DNA of 64,000 nucleotides from Halalkalibacter sp. APA_J-10(15). Lineage in GTDB: Bacteria > Bacillota > Bacilli > Bacillales > Bacillaceae_D. Numbering within the stretch: position 1 is the stretch's first letter; every line of letters starts with the position of its first letter. The translations under genes were made by a program, and so were the position numbers. The stretch covers positions 124,001-188,000 of the forward strand of contig NZ_JALKEV010000005.1 in assembly GCF_023017105.1 (NCBI RefSeq), written 5' to 3'. Below are positions 62,937-64,000 of the stretch, piece by piece. Under the pieces are notes generated by a model. It saw nothing but the letters and a program-made list of their open reading frames with translations, ran no database searches and was not told where the DNA came from.

Positions 62937-63176
62937 TGTTTATCCTTGATTGCCATCAACGTAAATATTTTTTGAAATATGAAAAAATTATATACAAATA
63001 GGATAGTTTTCGTACGATAATTGTTTTATAATAGGAATGTATAAAGTCCTATATATTCTTTTTTTATTTATATCTATTCTAATATTTGGTTGTTTTGTAA
63101 GTAGTTTCAGTTAATTTTTGACGTTTTTTGTTCACTAGGATAAGTCGAATTTACTACAAGGGATGAAGGCTGTGTG

Positions 63177-64000
63177 GTGATGAAAAAAGTGGCGAATGTA
63201 ATTGTTGATAACAATCTATTGAAGAAATACGAGCAACGGTTAAAGGGAATTGCTACCGTTTATCAAGAACAAACTGAAGTCGGTTGGCCTGCAATATTTT
63301 TTTTAACTGAAAAGAATCTAACCTTCTTGCTTTTAGAAAAAGCAGGAGACATGTCTGAAACAGAATTACGGTTCGCCAGGTCATTAGTAGAAGCTAATCC
63401 TCATCAGAGGCTGTACGAATGTAATGATTATTTTCAAAAGAACATGGTTAAGTTGCCAAATAGACTTACTGCAAATTCTAGTGATGATCTGTATTTAGGA
63501 ATGGTGACGCCACTGAATTCATCAAACGGTTTAGATCTAAATTCTTTCATAAAAGGGTTAGCGATGTTGTTTTATTATCAAGAGCCAAAGAAGCTGTTTA
63601 CGCCCTTTTCTGTTATGGATCTATTGAATGACTCCGCTTTTGACATCGAATTGCATTCATTAGTCGATACTTTTTCGTCCTATTATGAGAGGACTTGTAA
63701 TCGTTCTATTTTAGTGTATGAGCGTCAAGATGATCACCTGTATGCCTTAACGTCTAATGTGACAATCCCTTCAATTATCGAATTGAGCGAATTTGGAACA
63801 GCGATTCAGCAAACGAATCATCAATCATGTTGCTTCATTCACGGAGAAGCTTTATTTGCTTCCTCTGATAAGTCCTATATTATGTATCCGGTTTACTTGA
63901 ATGGAGAATTAATTCTAGTATTCTTTTTTCCATTTGTAGTGGAAAATACTAATACGAGTCTTGACGATTATAAACATTGGTTTGAGCCATTTATTCCTTT
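63177..64000 (+). CDS. N-terminal part of a large regulatory protein, possibly YtrP/DgcP (GAF-GGDEF)
   Basis: The frame stays open from the start to the window edge, so only about 274 residues are visible. The start GTG 63177 has AAGG 7 bases before; ATG 63180 is the next codon. The visible part is mixed alpha/beta with GAF-like strands (RSILVYERQDDHLYALTSNV, SYIMYPVYLNGELILVFFFP) and no TM helix. In B. subtilis the diguanylate cyclase DgcP (YtrP) is encoded next to rpsD, so that is my best guess; the GGDEF domain, if any, lies beyond the window. Confidence 0.5.
   Translation, partial: MMKKVANVIVDNNLLKKYEQRLKGIATVYQEQTEVGWPAIFFLTEKNLTFLLLEKAGDMSETELRFARSLVEANPHQRLYECNDYFQKNMVKLPNRLTANSSDDLYLGMVTPLNSSNGLDLNSFIKGLAMLFYYQEPKKLFTPFSVMDLLNDSAFDIELHSLVDTFSSYYERTCNRSILVYERQDDHLYALTSNVTIPSIIELSEFGTAIQQTNHQSCCFIHGEALFASSDKSYIMYPVYLNGELILVFFFPFVVENTNTSLDDYKHWFEPFIP

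Noticed and set aside
1-64000. tRNA, rRNA, tmRNA, SRP RNA or 6S RNA genes
   Set aside because: No cloverleaf sets or characteristic conserved cores were found when reading both strands by eye.

Overview
The window is chromosomal DNA of a low-GC Gram-positive bacterium, family Bacillaceae. Three things point there. Gene content and order follow the Bacillus subtilis segment from ytpB and leuS to rpsD: ytqAB, leuS, ytfP/ytgP, ytzG, ytzE, ytjP, ytkP, ytmP, ytzH, trmB, ytzB, ytoP, ytpP, ytpQ, sftA, murC, ytxGH, aroA, ccpA, motPS, acuCBA, acsA, tyrS and rpsD. Strong purine-rich ribosome binding sites and GTG/TTG starts are common. Two aminoacyl-tRNA synthetase genes carry T-box leaders. A MotPS (sodium-type) stator and several acidic proteins fit, but do not prove, an alkaliphilic or salt-adapted Bacillus relative.

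Layout. 1-4.4 kb: 3' end of ytpB, a decayed IS1182-type element, carbonic anhydrase, and ytqB/ytqA facing away from the leuS T-box. 4.4-20 kb: leuS, ytfP, a long structured leader before the flippase gene ytgP, two tandem FtsW/RodA genes, a ProC-like gene with the pseudouridine synthase ytzG, ytzE, a PepV-type dipeptidase, cysteine synthase, an LrgAB-type pair, and a NERD-like plus HicB-like pair. 20-36.3 kb: purU, ytmP, ytzH, trmB, ytzB, ytoP, a DUF84 gene, a lipoprotein gene, an EIIC-like membrane protein gene, ytpP, ytpQ, sftA, nicotinate phosphoribosyltransferase, murC (with a possible leader peptide), an M29 aminopeptidase, and ytxGH behind a SigB-like promoter. 36.4-48.2 kb: an unusual FtsA-fold protein with a repeat-rich tail, the aroA chorismate mutase-DAHP synthase, ccpA-motP-motS, mtnN, and acuABC divergent from acsA. 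A cre-like site overlaps the acsA -35 box. 48.2-50.5 kb: an insertion-prone gap holding an IS1182 remnant, an intact-looking IS110-family element with a candidate bridge-RNA hairpin, and a 230-bp palindromic repeat. 50.5-64 kb: class A PBP, T-box plus tyrS, a TetR-controlled MMPL transporter with a YhgE-like partner, an AraC remnant, an Ltp-type protein, rpsD with promoter and leader, and the start of a large divergent gene.

Main functional groupings are aminoacyl-tRNA synthesis under tRNA feedback, acetate activation (AcsA switched by AcuA/AcuC acetylation and probably by CcpA), cell envelope and division (two SEDS proteins, the YtgP flippase, MurC, PBP1, SftA, the FtsA-like protein), and motility.

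The least explained parts are the IS110 upstream RNA region, the palindromic repeat families (one of which appears to share ends with IS1182 remnants), the 8.5-8.8 kb leader, and the TetR-MMPL-YhgE locus with a perfect operator palindrome. No tRNA, rRNA, CRISPR array, prophage or obvious defence island was seen.
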